DNA of 64,000 nucleotides, taken from the NCBI GenBank assembly GCA_910578325.1, contig CAJTQT010000007.1:1-64000 (forward strand), given 5' to 3'. Positions 32,922-41,856 of this stretch are shown in pieces. The DNA comes from an uncultured Christensenella sp. (GTDB lineage Bacteria; Bacillota; Clostridia; Christensenellales; CAG-917). Position numbers and translations under genes: made by a program. The notes beneath the pieces are model-generated. The model saw only the letters and a program-made list of their open reading frames with translations, was not told where the DNA came from and did no database searches. Numbering within the stretch: the stretch's first letter is position 1; every line of letters starts with the position of its first letter.

Positions 32922-33800
32922 ATGTTTTCAACCGCTTTATGCGCAGAATTCCGTTTAGACGACCCTATTATGTACGCATTGTACGGAATAGTGCTTGCCT
33001 TTGTAGTTGCGCTTGCGCTCTTTTATCTGATTACGGCTATTATGCGCGCAAAAAAACTCAATATGGATATGGTCAGAATCAAAAAGGTTGTCACCTCTTC
33101 AATATCTTTTTCCATACTTCCCGCGATAGGTATCGCGCTTGGCGTAGTTACGCTGGTAGGTTCGCTGGGCATAGCGTTTCCCGCAATCAGACTTTCGGTT
33201 ATAGGTTCGTTGCAATATGAAACGCAGATGGCGGACGGCGCGGCAAACGCAATCGTAGGAGGAACGGACGGGCTCGAGGTGCTTATGCGCAACGGATTGA
33301 CCGCAAAAGACCTCGTGACAATTGCAACCGTTATGTCCCTCGCAATAATGGCAGGCCCCGTATTCGTATTGATTTTTTATCGCCGCATCCAGTCCAAAGT
33401 CGGCGTTCTTCTGACAAAATCGACAGGAGGCGGAGTAAAAAAAGGCGGAATCAATATAGGAGAACTGCTCTTTCAGGTTACGTTCATCGGTATGACGCTC
33501 GGATACCTTGCAATGAGCCTTACGTCCCCGTCGCAAAACGGCAAATACATTGACGCGTATTACAACTTTATCGCGCTTATTGTCGCTATGATTATGATGT
33601 ATGTCTTCGACCTGCTCATCAGTAAGGCAAAATGGAAATGGCTTGACAGTTTCGCAACTCCCGTAAGTATGATAATCGCTATGGCTGTTGTTGCCGTCAT
33701 AAGTTTCTGCGCGAGCAAATACGGCTGGGCTACGATTCCCGTCAAAGGTTCCGACGCAGCGCAACAGGCTGCCGACGCGCTCGCCGCATTCGTTATGTAA
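32922..33800 (+). CDS. DUF5058-type polytopic membrane protein
   Basis: The 292-residue protein has about six membrane helices (near 18-40, 60-81, 130-153, 182-200, 214-233, 246-263). The SILPAIGIALGVVTLVGSLGI and RLSVIGSLQYE segments resemble what I recall of DUF5058 proteins of Firmicutes, which have no assigned function. Intramembrane glycines and prolines suggest a transporter or channel rather than an enzyme. GAGGAGG lies 9 nt before the ATG at 32922; the frame extends upstream but crosses the promoter. A second membrane protein follows after 11 nt, and the two are probably partners. Confidence 0.75.
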   Translation: MFSTALCAEFRLDDPIMYALYGIVLAFVVALALFYLITAIMRAKKLNMDMVRIKKVVTSSISFSILPAIGIALGVVTLVGSLGIAFPAIRLSVIGSLQYETQMADGAANAIVGGTDGLEVLMRNGLTAKDLVTIATVMSLAIMAGPVFVLIFYRRIQSKVGVLLTKSTGGGVKKGGINIGELLFQVTFIGMTLGYLAMSLTSPSQNGKYIDAYYNFIALIVAMIMMYVFDLLISKAKWKWLDSFATPVSMIIAMAVVAVISFCASKYGWATIPVKGSDAAQQAADALAAFVM

Positions 33801-33811
33801 GGAGGATGAAG

Positions 33812-34699
33812 ATGAAAAAAACGTTGGTCAAGGATTTCAATTTCAAATACCACCTTATCGGAAGAATATGGACCGCGCTTGCGATAGTTCTGTTTATCGC
33901 CGTACCTCTCGCGATAGGCATACACTACGGAGTAACGCCGGACTGGAAAGTGTTCGGGACGTCTGCGGTTATAATTCCGTTTATAATCAACTTCCTTTCC
34001 GGCATAGTTGAACCTGTAATATACGCGCCTATGCTGGGCACAAACAGCGAATATCTCGCTTTCACGACAGGCAATCTTTCAAACCTTAAAATCCCCTGCG
34101 TAGTCAAGGCGCACGAAATATATCCGACGGAAGCGAACACCGAAGAACACGAAGTCGTGTCAACGATAGCGGTTGCTACGAGCACTTTGGTTACGGTCCT
34201 TATAATTGCCGCCCTTGTCCTCTGCCTTGCGGTAAGCAATCTGCAAAGCATCGTCGAAAAACAGACGTGGATTATGCCGGCTTTTTCCTGCGTCGTATAC
34301 GCCCTGTTCGGCTCGCTTGGCGGAAAATACGTTGCAAAGAATCCGAAACTCGCGCTCATTCCCGCCGCTATCGTCGTTGTGCTTTCTATTGTATTCGGCG
34401 TTACGGGCGTAGGAAAATCGATAGGTTCCGCCTATCTGTTTGTAGGAATAGCCGTATGCGCGCTGTTTGCGCTTTTCCAGTTTATGCGCGAAAGAAAAAA
34501 GCAGAAGGCGAGAGAAGAACTGGAACATCTTGCAGGCATTGACGACACGCATGACCTGGAAACCGACATTCTAACCGGAGATAATTCAGAAAATGCTACG
34601 AGCGAAGCCTTGTCGGACAGCGAAGCGGAAACAACAAAAGACATCGGCGACGACTGCGACGTCTGCGCCGACGTTCAAACCGATGAACTTAAAGACTGA
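33812..34699 (+). CDS. Membrane protein partner of the DUF5058 protein, with acidic cytoplasmic tail
   Basis: The 295-residue protein has about six predicted membrane helices in residues 18-225, grouped as two N-terminal, two central (STLVTVLIIAALVLCLAV and a following helix) and two more, then a soluble tail of about 70 residues that is very Glu/Asp/Thr-rich (LETDILTGD...SEAETTKDIGDDCD). I do not recognise the family. The ATG at 33812 has AGGAGG 6 nt upstream; another ATG directly abuts the site and is too close. It starts 11 nt after the DUF5058 gene and is followed by a terminator, so the two form a complete operon, likely a two-component membrane complex. Confidence 0.75.
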   Translation: MKKTLVKDFNFKYHLIGRIWTALAIVLFIAVPLAIGIHYGVTPDWKVFGTSAVIIPFIINFLSGIVEPVIYAPMLGTNSEYLAFTTGNLSNLKIPCVVKAHEIYPTEANTEEHEVVSTIAVATSTLVTVLIIAALVLCLAVSNLQSIVEKQTWIMPAFSCVVYALFGSLGGKYVAKNPKLALIPAAIVVVLSIVFGVTGVGKSIGSAYLFVGIAVCALFALFQFMRERKKQKAREELEHLAGIDDTHDLETDILTGDNSENATSEALSDSEAETTKDIGDDCDVCADVQTDELKD

Positions 34700-34738
34700 C
34701 GGAAAACCGTTTATGCAATCAAATTCAGTTCAAAACAA

Positions 34739-34759
34739 AAACCGCCCTCTCGGCGGTTT
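34739..34759 (+). terminator. Terminator of the DUF5058 operon
   Basis: Stem AAACCGCC / GGCGGTTT with a 5-nt loop and a T-rich tail. Confidence 0.85.
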
Positions 34760-34850
34760 TTATTTTGACTTCTAATGATATAGGTTTTACGCGTTGGATA
34801 ACGAATTTACAAAGCAGTAAATCTATTTTCTTCTCAGCCGCATTCAAAAA

Positions 34851-35408
34851 TCAGATTTCAATATCAAACAGCACTTTTTTATCCATAAGCGTAAGCACGG
34901 TCAATCTGTTTTCTTCCAGCACCGCATAAGAACGCTCCGCGCCTTCGGGGTTCAGCCCCAACGCGCCAACGCACACATATTTCACCCCGTCTTTTTCTGT
35001 GACCGCCGACCTGTGGAAATGACCGTAGAAAACAAGATCTCCCGATTTTGCGCCTGTCGGAGGCAACTCAGGGTTGCATTTGTGACCGTGCGTAAAATAC
35101 ACTGTATGCTCACCCCACCGCATAGAAAAGTCAGAAATTATGGGGAAATTGCTTATCATCTGATCCACCTCGCTGTCGCAATTGCCCTTTATAACCGTAA
35201 TAAAAGTCATTGCGTCGTTAAGCAGTTTGGCGACTTTCATCGGAGCATAGCCCTCCGGGAAAGGATTGCGCGGACCGTGGTTATATATATCTCCCAAAAG
35301 CACGACTTTTGTATCTTGATCGCCTGCAAGACTCTCGTCAACCGCTTGAAAAAACCTTATAAGATTCGCTTCCGAGCCATGGATGTCGGAACCTATAAAC
35401 AGTTTCAT
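34851..35408 (-). CDS. YfcE/MJ0936-type metallophosphodiesterase
   Basis: The 185-residue calcineurin-like phosphoesterase has the di-metal ligands in order: SDIHG (Asp/His), GDIYNHGP, KGNCDSEVD (GNCD motif), THGHK and the final FYGHFHRS (GHxH). YfcE enzymes hydrolyse phosphodiesters such as bis-p-nitrophenyl phosphate; the physiological substrate is not known. The ATG at 35408 follows GAGAGG; five extra upstream codons lack support. A single gene between two plus-strand transcription units. Confidence 0.88.
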   Translation of the reverse strand: MKLFIGSDIHGSEANLIRFFQAVDESLAGDQDTKVVLLGDIYNHGPRNPFPEGYAPMKVAKLLNDAMTFITVIKGNCDSEVDQMISNFPIISDFSMRWGEHTVYFTHGHKCNPELPPTGAKSGDLVFYGHFHRSAVTEKDGVKYVCVGALGLNPEGAERSYAVLEENRLTVLTLMDKKVLFDIEI

Positions 35409-35527
35409 ATCTCTACCTCTCAAATTCAGTACGACAGTATGCGTATCGGCATACCTTGCCTGTTCCGACTAATTGTAACACACGCGGTCGGCAAGGTCAA
35501 ATACGAAGAAAAATTTCCGTAATGCTC

Positions 35528-35556
35528 TTGTGACTATTACTCCGATATGATATACT
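35528..35556 (+). promoter_or_regulatory. Promoter of the GH2 glycosidase gene
   Basis: TTGTGA (35528-35533), 17-nt spacer, TATACT (35551-35556), 24 nt before the start codon. Confidence 0.65.
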
Positions 35557-35579
35557 GTATATAACTATGGAGGAATATT

Positions 35580-37337
35580 ATGGAAACAATAAGACTTCGC
35601 ACACCTTTTGAAGTAAGCGATACCCCGCTTTCGGAATATCCGCGCCCTCAGTTTGCAAGAGACAGTTATATGACTCTCAACGGCAAATGGGATTATGCGA
35701 TTCTGCGCAAGAGCGAATCGTTCAACGGAAACTATCAAGGAAAGATACTCGTTCCGTTCTCTCCCGAGTCTCTGTTATCGGGTCTTCCCGAAGGTACTAT
35801 CGTCACTCCCGACGACGTGCTGTATTATCACCGCACTTTCGACATACCCGCCGAGTTTATCAAAGCGCACACTTTTATACACTTTGACGCGGTGGATTTC
35901 GAATGCAAAGTTGCAATCAACGGAGTTACCGTCGGAGAGCACAGCGGCGGATATATGCCGTTCTGTCTGGATATAAGCGGCGCAGTCAGAAGCGGCGAGA
36001 ACGTCATCGAACTCGCAGTAACAGACCCCACCGACACTTCCTACCACACCCACGCAAAGCAGGCTACAAAGCGCGGTGGAATCTGGTATACTCCGCAATC
36101 GGGCATCTGGCAAAGCGTTTGGCTTGAAAGCGTTCCCGAAATTTATCTCAAAGACGTAACGATCGTTCCCGACATCGACAATAATACTGTAAACTTCAAA
36201 TTTGAAAAATCCGCGGACGCTCCCGTCGACGTTATAGTACTAGACGGCGACAGAGTTATGGCGCAGGCAATCTGCGACGGAAACGAGATTTCCGTCCCGC
36301 TTTCAGAATACGAACTCTGGTGTCCCGAGAATCCCAAACTCTACGACCTCGCGTTCAAAATCGGAAAAGATATCGTAAAATCGTATTTCGGTATGCGTAA
36401 ATTCAGTTGGGTTACGGACAGCAAGGGTTTCAAGCGTATGGGGCTCAACAACAAGCCGTACTTCCACACCGGCGTGCTCGACCAAGGTTACTGGTCCGAC
36501 GGAATGCTGACTCCCCCGTCCAACGCCGCGCTTGAATACGACGTGAAACTCGTAAAATCTATGGGTTTCAATATGATAAGAAAGCATATTAAAATCGAAC
36601 CGCTACGCTGGTACTATCACTGCGACAAGGAAGGCATTCTCGTATGGCAGGATATGGTCACGGGAGGCTCGAAATATAAGTTTATGTACATCGGAGGATT
36701 TGCCGTCGCGCTTAATATCCACATAAAGGACAATACGGAAAAGGGCTATAAACGCCTTGCCCGTCAGGACAAAGAGGGTCGCGACGAGTTTGAAAGAGAA
36801 GTGCGCATCACTATGAACTATCTCAAAAACTGTGTTTCTTTGTCTACTTGGGTTGCATTCAACGAGGGTTGGGGACAGTTTGACTCCGTACGTATAACCA
36901 AAGATATGCAGGCAATCGACCCGACGCGTCTTATCGACAGCGTATCCGGCTGGAACGACCAGGGAAAAGGAACGTCCGATACAAAGAGTCTGCACATCTA
37001 TTTCACGCCTATCGTTATGCCGAAGGACAAACGCTGCATTCTGCTCAGCGAATTCGGCGGATACTCTATCAAAACCAAAGGACACGTATTCAGCCCGAAC
37101 AAATCGTTTGGATACCGCATATACAAATCCCCCGAAAAATACGCGGCGGCATTTAAGAAACTCTATGAAAAGCGCATCATTCCGAACATCGCAAACGGAC
37201 TGTCGGCTACGGTTTATACGCAGGTGAGCGACGTTGAAGAAGAAATTAACGGACTTGTCACCTACGACAGAAAAGTCGTAAAACTCAACACCGATATGGT
37301 TAAAGCGCTCAACGCTAAACTTGTCATAAAAGACTGA
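35580..37337 (+). CDS. Glycoside hydrolase family 2 protein (beta-galactosidase/glucuronidase type)
   Basis: The 585-residue enzyme has the GH2 layout: sugar-binding jelly-roll (about 10-185; HFDAVDFECKVAINGVTVGEHSGGYMPF), immunoglobulin-like domain (about 190-275) and TIM barrel (about 280-585). Predicted acid/base is Glu429 in FNEGW and the nucleophile Glu491 in LLSEFGG. No signal peptide, so it acts on imported oligosaccharides or glycosides. It is shorter than LacZ and lacks its C-terminal domains, resembling the compact GH2 enzymes common in gut Firmicutes; the exact sugar cannot be read. GGAGG lies 6 nt before the ATG. Confidence 0.9.
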   Translation: METIRLRTPFEVSDTPLSEYPRPQFARDSYMTLNGKWDYAILRKSESFNGNYQGKILVPFSPESLLSGLPEGTIVTPDDVLYYHRTFDIPAEFIKAHTFIHFDAVDFECKVAINGVTVGEHSGGYMPFCLDISGAVRSGENVIELAVTDPTDTSYHTHAKQATKRGGIWYTPQSGIWQSVWLESVPEIYLKDVTIVPDIDNNTVNFKFEKSADAPVDVIVLDGDRVMAQAICDGNEISVPLSEYELWCPENPKLYDLAFKIGKDIVKSYFGMRKFSWVTDSKGFKRMGLNNKPYFHTGVLDQGYWSDGMLTPPSNAALEYDVKLVKSMGFNMIRKHIKIEPLRWYYHCDKEGILVWQDMVTGGSKYKFMYIGGFAVALNIHIKDNTEKGYKRLARQDKEGRDEFEREVRITMNYLKNCVSLSTWVAFNEGWGQFDSVRITKDMQAIDPTRLIDSVSGWNDQGKGTSDTKSLHIYFTPIVMPKDKRCILLSEFGGYSIKTKGHVFSPNKSFGYRIYKSPEKYAAAFKKLYEKRIIPNIANGLSATVYTQVSDVEEEINGLVTYDRKVVKLNTDMVKALNAKLVIKD

Positions 37338-37359
37338 ACTTATCGCTAATCTAACAAAA

Positions 37360-37400
37360 TACGGCGTTTTATCTTCGAAACGGGATCAAAACGCCGTATA
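37360..37400 (+). terminator. Hairpin between GH2 and thyA
   Basis: A perfect 12-bp stem (ATACGGCGTTTT / AAAACGCCGTAT) with a 17-nt loop. It ends the GH2 transcript or forms a thyA leader. The tail ATTATATT is only moderately T-rich. Confidence 0.55.
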
Positions 37401-37425
37401 TTATATTGAAAAATGAGGTACAAAT

Positions 37426-38256
37426 ATGAGCATTGCCGACCAGATTTTTATCCGCACCTGCCGAGACATCATTGACAACGGAATTTCGGACGATGGTTTG
37501 CCCGTCCGCCCCAAATGGCTTGACGGAACGCCGGCGCATACCGTCAAAAAGTTCTGCATAGTAAACCGATACGACCTGTCAAAAGAATTTCCTATAATTA
37601 CCCTCAGGCGCACGGCTTTCAAGTCCGCAATAGACGAACTGCTGTGGATCTGGCAGAAAAAAAGCAATAACGTCAACGATCTGAACTCGCATATCTGGGA
37701 CAGTTGGGCCGACGAAAGCGGCTCTATAGGCAAAGCATACGGATATCAACTCGGAGTAAAGCATAAATACGCGGAAGGCGAATTCGATCAGGTTGACCGC
37801 GTGCTTTACGACCTGAAACACAATCCGCAATCGCGCAGAATTATGACTAATATCTACAATTTCGCCGACTTACACGAAATGCACCTCTACCCTTGCGCTT
37901 ATTCCGTGACATTTAACGTGACGGGAAACAAACTCAACGCAATCCTCAATCAACGCAGTCAGGATACGCTCACCGCAAACAACTGGAACGTGGTTCAGTA
38001 TGCCGTGCTTGTTCATATGATGGCGCAGGTCAGCGGACTTGAAGTCGGCGAATTCGTACACGTGATCAGCGACGCGCATATCTACGACCGCCATATCCCG
38101 ATTGTGGAAGAGATTCTCAAAAATCCGCAATATCCCGCGCCCGTTTTCAAGATGAACAAGGATATAAAAAATTTCTACGATTTCACCGTAGACGATTTCG
38201 AACTTGAAGATTATCGGTTTACGAGACTCGAAAGCAAAATAGAGGTGGCGGTATGA
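37426..38256 (+). CDS. thyA: Thymidylate synthase (ThyA type)
   Basis: The 276-residue enzyme methylates dUMP with methylene-THF, producing dTMP and dihydrofolate. Catalytic Cys157 lies in HLYPCAYS, the preceding RR phosphate-binding pair in QSRRIM, and the folate/dUMP-binding QRSQDTLTANNWN segment (D/N signature) follows. Normal length. It overlaps folA by 4 nt (ATGA), coupling translation of the enzyme that makes dihydrofolate with the one that reduces it. Confidence 0.96.
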   Translation: MSIADQIFIRTCRDIIDNGISDDGLPVRPKWLDGTPAHTVKKFCIVNRYDLSKEFPIITLRRTAFKSAIDELLWIWQKKSNNVNDLNSHIWDSWADESGSIGKAYGYQLGVKHKYAEGEFDQVDRVLYDLKHNPQSRRIMTNIYNFADLHEMHLYPCAYSVTFNVTGNKLNAILNQRSQDTLTANNWNVVQYAVLVHMMAQVSGLEVGEFVHVISDAHIYDRHIPIVEEILKNPQYPAPVFKMNKDIKNFYDFTVDDFELEDYRFTRLESKIEVAV

Positions 38257-38780
38257 AACTTATAGTTGCCGTCGACAGAGAATGGGGCATAGGCAAAAAC
38301 AACGACCTGCTTTTTCATCTCAAAGCGGATATGCGACATTTCGTCGAACATACGAAAGGAAAAACCGTCATAATGGGAAGCAACACTCTGCTCTCCTTCC
38401 CAAACGGAATGCCTCTAAAAGGCCGCACAAATATTGTGCTTAATCCAAACGGCACGCAGGACGATGCCGACCGGAAAGGATACGTGCTTGCAACCTCGCT
38501 TGAAGGTCTTTTCGATGTCCTCGCCCAATACGACACAACCGACGCCTACGTAATAGGCGGCGCGATGATGTATCACACGATGTTGCCATATTGCGAAGAA
38601 GCGGTAATTACAAAAGTTGACGCAAGCGGCGGCGCTACGGTATTTTTCGACAATCTCGACGTTTTGGAAAACTGGAAATGCGAAAGCGTTTCCGAACCTC
38701 TCGACGACAACGGATATACGATACGCTTCTGTATTTACAAAAATTTATCGCCGATAGATTTTAAAAAAGCGGGCCTGTAA
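38253..38780 (+). CDS. folA: Dihydrofolate reductase
   Basis: The 175-residue NADPH-dependent reductase regenerates tetrahydrofolate after thymidylate synthesis. Visible: MKLIVAVDREWGIGKNNDLLFHL with the substrate-loop WGIG, the KTVIMGSNTLLSFPNGMPLKGRTN NADPH region (in parts), and AYVIGGAMMY. The usual active-site Asp/Glu aligns with Asp26 in KADMRHF. It starts inside the thyA stop (ATGA overlap). Its stop codon lies within the terminator hairpin. Confidence 0.94.
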   Translation: MKLIVAVDREWGIGKNNDLLFHLKADMRHFVEHTKGKTVIMGSNTLLSFPNGMPLKGRTNIVLNPNGTQDDADRKGYVLATSLEGLFDVLAQYDTTDAYVIGGAMMYHTMLPYCEEAVITKVDASGGATVFFDNLDVLENWKCESVSEPLDDNGYTIRFCIYKNLSPIDFKKAGL

Positions 38781-38792
38781 AAGCCCGCTTTT
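38765..38792. terminator. Bidirectional terminator between folA and flotillin
   Basis: Stem AAAAGCGGGC / GCCCGCTTTT with an 8-nt loop and T-rich flanks on both strands; it includes the folA stop codon. Confidence 0.85.
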
Positions 38793-38813
38793 CTTTTTGA
38801 TTGCATTTTTAGG

Positions 38814-40307
38814 TTACTCGGTTTTATCGTCCTTATTATTTCCGGAAAGTATCTTTCCTCCGACGACGCCCGCAAGCAACGATGCTATATCGATTCCGCT
38901 CGCTTCTTTCACGCCCTCTATAACCTGATTCGCGCTTTTCATAACGTCTTTAACCACCTTTGTCGCATTCCCGTCTCCGTACATAACGATCTTATCCGTT
39001 CTGCTCAGAGGCTCCGCGGCATTTTTGACGACTTCGGGCAATGCTTCGAGATACATTTCGAGCACGGACGCTTCGCCCATCTTCTTCTGCGCTTCCGCTT
39101 TCTTTTCAATGGCTTCCGCTTCCGCGAGTCCTTTGGCGCGAATACCTTCCGCCTCCTGTTCCATCGCATATCTCAAAGCGTCGGACTGCGCTTTTTGCGC
39201 TTCCGCTTCCTGCTCAACCGCATATCTTGACGCTTCCGCCTGCGCCTTCTGCGCTTCCGCTTTCTTTACGGCTTCGAATGCCATAGATTCCGCTTCTCTC
39301 TGACGTTTGATAAGTTGAGCCTCAGCTTCTTTTGCAACCTTGTAGTTTACGGCGTCCGCTTGCTTTCTGATTTCCGCGTCAAGTTGACGTTCCTTGATTG
39401 CGATTTCCTTTTCTGCGAGTTCGGCTTCCTTCTCTCTTCTTGCGATGTCCGCATTCGCTTTTGTAACTTCTATCGTCTTACGCTGATTTTCAAACTGAAT
39501 CGCATAAGCGGCGTCCGCTTCCGCCTTTTTGGCGTCTGCTTTAACTTTCATATCCGCTTCCTGCACGGCAAGAGCGGCATTCTGCTCCGCGATTTGTTTT
39601 TGCGTTTCCACCTTAACGGCGTTCGCTTCCTGCTCGGCATTAGCGGTGGCAATAGCGATATCGCGTTGCGCGTTCGCTTTGGCAATCTGCGCGTTTTTGC
39701 GAATCTGCTCAACGTTGTCGATACCCATATTCTCAATAGTACCCGCATTGTCCTTAAAGTTCTGAATATTGAAGTTTACGACTTCGATACCCAGTTTCTC
39801 CATATCGGGAACCACGTTTTCGGTGATTTTCTTCGCTACGCCCTGTCTGTCCTGAACCATTTCTTTCAATCCGACAGAACCCACGATTTCACGCATATTA
39901 CCTTCAAGCACCTGCGTAACGAGGCTTATAAGTTCGTTTTGCTTCATTCCCAAAAGTGCTTCCGCCGCCTTTTTCAGGAGTTCGGGATTCGAAGAAACTT
40001 TGATGTTGGCAACACCGTCTACGTTGACGTTGATAAACTCGTTTGTAGGTACAGCCTCGCTTGTTTTTACGTCAACCTGCATAACGCGCAGTGAAATTTT
40101 GTCCACGCGCTCAAAAAACGGAATACGGAACCCCGCACGTCCGATGAGGATCTTTCTTCTGAAAGGTCCCGAAATAATGTACGCGGTATCCGGCGGCGCT
40201 TTGAGATATCCTAAAATGAAAAATATCAGCAAAAAGACCGCTAAAATCACCGCGACGATTGTAAAGCCCAAAGCCACAGGCGATAAGGCGCATATCATAC
40301 TTACCAT
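38814..40307 (-). CDS. Flotillin/YqiK-family membrane scaffold protein
   Basis: The 497-residue protein has one N-terminal membrane segment (about 8-33), an SPFH (band 7) domain (about 45-210; KISLRVMQVDVKTSEAVPTNEF) and a long Ala/Glu/Lys coiled coil (about 215-430) rich in EAEAQ repeats, ending in a Gly-containing tail. Flotillins oligomerise through the coiled coil and organise membrane microdomains. I see no NfeD gene nearby, although one often accompanies flotillins. GGAGG before the ATG and its own promoter indicate a monocistronic gene. Confidence 0.92.
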   Translation of the reverse strand: MVSMICALSPVALGFTIVAVILAVFLLIFFILGYLKAPPDTAYIISGPFRRKILIGRAGFRIPFFERVDKISLRVMQVDVKTSEAVPTNEFINVNVDGVANIKVSSNPELLKKAAEALLGMKQNELISLVTQVLEGNMREIVGSVGLKEMVQDRQGVAKKITENVVPDMEKLGIEVVNFNIQNFKDNAGTIENMGIDNVEQIRKNAQIAKANAQRDIAIATANAEQEANAVKVETQKQIAEQNAALAVQEADMKVKADAKKAEADAAYAIQFENQRKTIEVTKANADIARREKEAELAEKEIAIKERQLDAEIRKQADAVNYKVAKEAEAQLIKRQREAESMAFEAVKKAEAQKAQAEASRYAVEQEAEAQKAQSDALRYAMEQEAEGIRAKGLAEAEAIEKKAEAQKKMGEASVLEMYLEALPEVVKNAAEPLSRTDKIVMYGDGNATKVVKDVMKSANQVIEGVKEASGIDIASLLAGVVGGKILSGNNKDDKTE

Positions 40308-40358
40308 AAATATATCCTCCCGTATTTATTTGTGTAAGATTTGCTATCTTTAAAGTAT

Positions 40359-40388
40359 ATTATAGCGTATATGCACCTTATTTGTCAA
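40359..40388 (-). promoter_or_regulatory. Flotillin gene promoter
   Basis: On the minus strand TTGACA (40383-40388), 18-nt spacer, TATAAT (40359-40364). Confidence 0.8.
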
Positions 40389-40464
40389 TATACCCCTGAA
40401 ACAGCAAACAGTCATATTATATTCAATATTATTACTTAATGATATGAGTAACAATAAAACAAAA

Positions 40465-40494
40465 ACGCTCTGTAAAATACACTTTACGGAGCGT
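40465..40494 (-). terminator. Terminator of the 2-oxoacid:ferredoxin oxidoreductase operon
   Basis: On the minus strand an 11-bp interrupted stem (ACGCTCCGTAAA pairing with TTTACAGAGCGT) is followed by T5, about 90 nt after the last gene. Confidence 0.75.
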
Positions 40495-40584
40495 AATAAA
40501 TTCAAGTGCGCGGTCATATCCGAATAGAAATCGCGCATTCTGATTTTTATCTTTCAAAGTCTGAGTTCGCTTGCGTCTGCGCGG

Positions 40585-41118
40585 TTATACTTCCAAATTA
40601 TATCCCGCCTCGAAACACGCTTTGTTGCTGGGTATAAACTGCGGTTTCGACGCATAGACCTTTTCTATCGTCGACAGTATGACCTCTCTGCTGAAAAGTC
40701 CGCTCTGCCGTATGTATGCACCGAGTATAACGAGATTGCTCGCCTTATTGTTCCCCAACGAGTGCGCTATCCGATTTGCGTCGACGTAAACCGCCCGCGC
40801 GTTCTTGTTTGCACATTTTTCGAAAATAAGAGAACTGTTTATTATCACTAATCCGCCCTCACGCACGTTTGCCTGAAACTTCTCGAGAGAGGGTTTATTC
40901 ATCGCAATAAGCGTGTCCGCAATCGCTATTATAGGCGACGCAACAGGCTTATCCGCGTCAATAACCACCGAACAGTTTGCCGTTCCCCCTCTCATCTCGG
41001 GGCCGTAAGAGGGCAACCAGGTAGCATATTGATTTTCATACATTGCGGCATATACAAGGAGTTGTCCCAACGACAGCACTCCCTGTCCGCCGAATCCTGC
41101 GACTATGATTTTTTCCAT
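40585..41118 (-). CDS. 2-oxoacid:ferredoxin oxidoreductase, gamma subunit
   Basis: The 177-residue subunit has the family start KIIVAGFGGQGVLSLGQLL and the WLPSYGPEMRGGTANCSV motif of the gamma domain that contributes to CoA binding. The ATG at 41118 follows GAGGTG; the frame is open 34 codons upstream but that overlaps the beta subunit. Last of four genes (ferredoxin, alpha, beta, gamma). The split four-subunit form is typical of 2-oxoglutarate (Kor) and branched-chain 2-oxoacid (Vor) enzymes; which one cannot be decided by eye. Confidence 0.88.
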   Translation of the reverse strand: MEKIIVAGFGGQGVLSLGQLLVYAAMYENQYATWLPSYGPEMRGGTANCSVVIDADKPVASPIIAIADTLIAMNKPSLEKFQANVREGGLVIINSSLIFEKCANKNARAVYVDANRIAHSLGNNKASNLVILGAYIRQSGLFSREVILSTIEKVYASKPQFIPSNKACFEAGYNLEV

Positions 41119-41120
41119 AC

Positions 41121-41855
41121 TCACACCTCTCTGAACACGCCGAGCGGATATTGTTCCGTCATTTGATTTTTGACATATTCGAGCGCCTGAACAGGCGATA
41201 AATGCCAGTTGGTAGGACAAGTCGAGAGCAATTCCACAAACGAAAAACCTTTGCCCTCTTTTTGATTCCGGAATGCTTTTAGCACCGCTTTTTTTGCCTG
41301 CTTTACGTTTTTAACGTCTGCAAGAGAACATCTTGCGATATAACTCGGTCCGTCGAGCGTGGCAAGCATCTCGCACATACGTATGGGATATCCGTTGATT
41401 TCAACGCTTCTTCCGTCGGGGCAGGTCGTAGCCTTCTGTCCCAAAAGCGTAGTCGGAGCCATCTGTCCGCCTGTCATTCCGTAAATCGCGTTATTTATAA
41501 ATATCACCGTGATATTTACGCCGCGAGTAGCCGCGTGAACTATTTCCGCCATACCTATCGACGCCAAATCTCCGTCGCCCTGATAGGAAAATACGATGTT
41601 ATCGGGATCGACGAGTTTTATGCCCGTCGCAACGGCGGGTGCTCTTCCGTGCGCCGCCTCCTGCATATCGCAATTGAAATAGTTATACGCAAACACGGCG
41701 CATCCCACCGGCGCGACTCCCACGCAATGTCCCTTTGCTCCGATTTCTTCCAACGCTTCCGCCACAAGTCTGTGGGCAATGCCGTGCGTGCAACCGGGAC
41801 AGTAATGAAAGGGTACGTCCGTCAAAAACGAGGGTTTCTTAAACACTGTCGCCAT
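41121..41855 (-). CDS. 2-oxoacid:ferredoxin oxidoreductase, beta subunit (TPP-binding)
   Basis: The 244-residue subunit binds thiamine diphosphate. The motif GDGDLASIGMAEIVHAATRG (about 94-113) and NNAIYGMTGGQMAPTT are the TPP/Mg2+ site. The N-terminal CPGCTHG motif contains Cys residues that help hold an iron-sulfur cluster in this family. The ribosome-binding site GGAGG lies within the last codons of the alpha subunit, with a single base between the alpha stop and this ATG. Cytoplasmic; low-potential electrons go to ferredoxin. Confidence 0.9.
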   Translation of the reverse strand: MATVFKKPSFLTDVPFHYCPGCTHGIAHRLVAEALEEIGAKGHCVGVAPVGCAVFAYNYFNCDMQEAAHGRAPAVATGIKLVDPDNIVFSYQGDGDLASIGMAEIVHAATRGVNITVIFINNAIYGMTGGQMAPTTLLGQKATTCPDGRSVEINGYPIRMCEMLATLDGPSYIARCSLADVKNVKQAKKAVLKAFRNQKEGKGFSFVELLSTCPTNWHLSPVQALEYVKNQMTEQYPLGVFREV

Positions 41856-41856
41856 T

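Larger units (their letters stand above)
40308..40584. other. Intergenic stretch: flotillin promoter and oxidoreductase terminator
   Basis: No gene. It contains the flotillin promoter (40359-40388) and the terminator (40465-40494). A short hydrophobic frame at 40350-40538 (minus) overlaps the promoter and terminator and is not credible as a gene. Confidence 0.6.

Noticed and set aside
40350..40538. Small hydrophobic protein on the minus strand
   Set aside because: It covers the flotillin promoter and a terminator, has no ribosome-binding site and no recognisable family.
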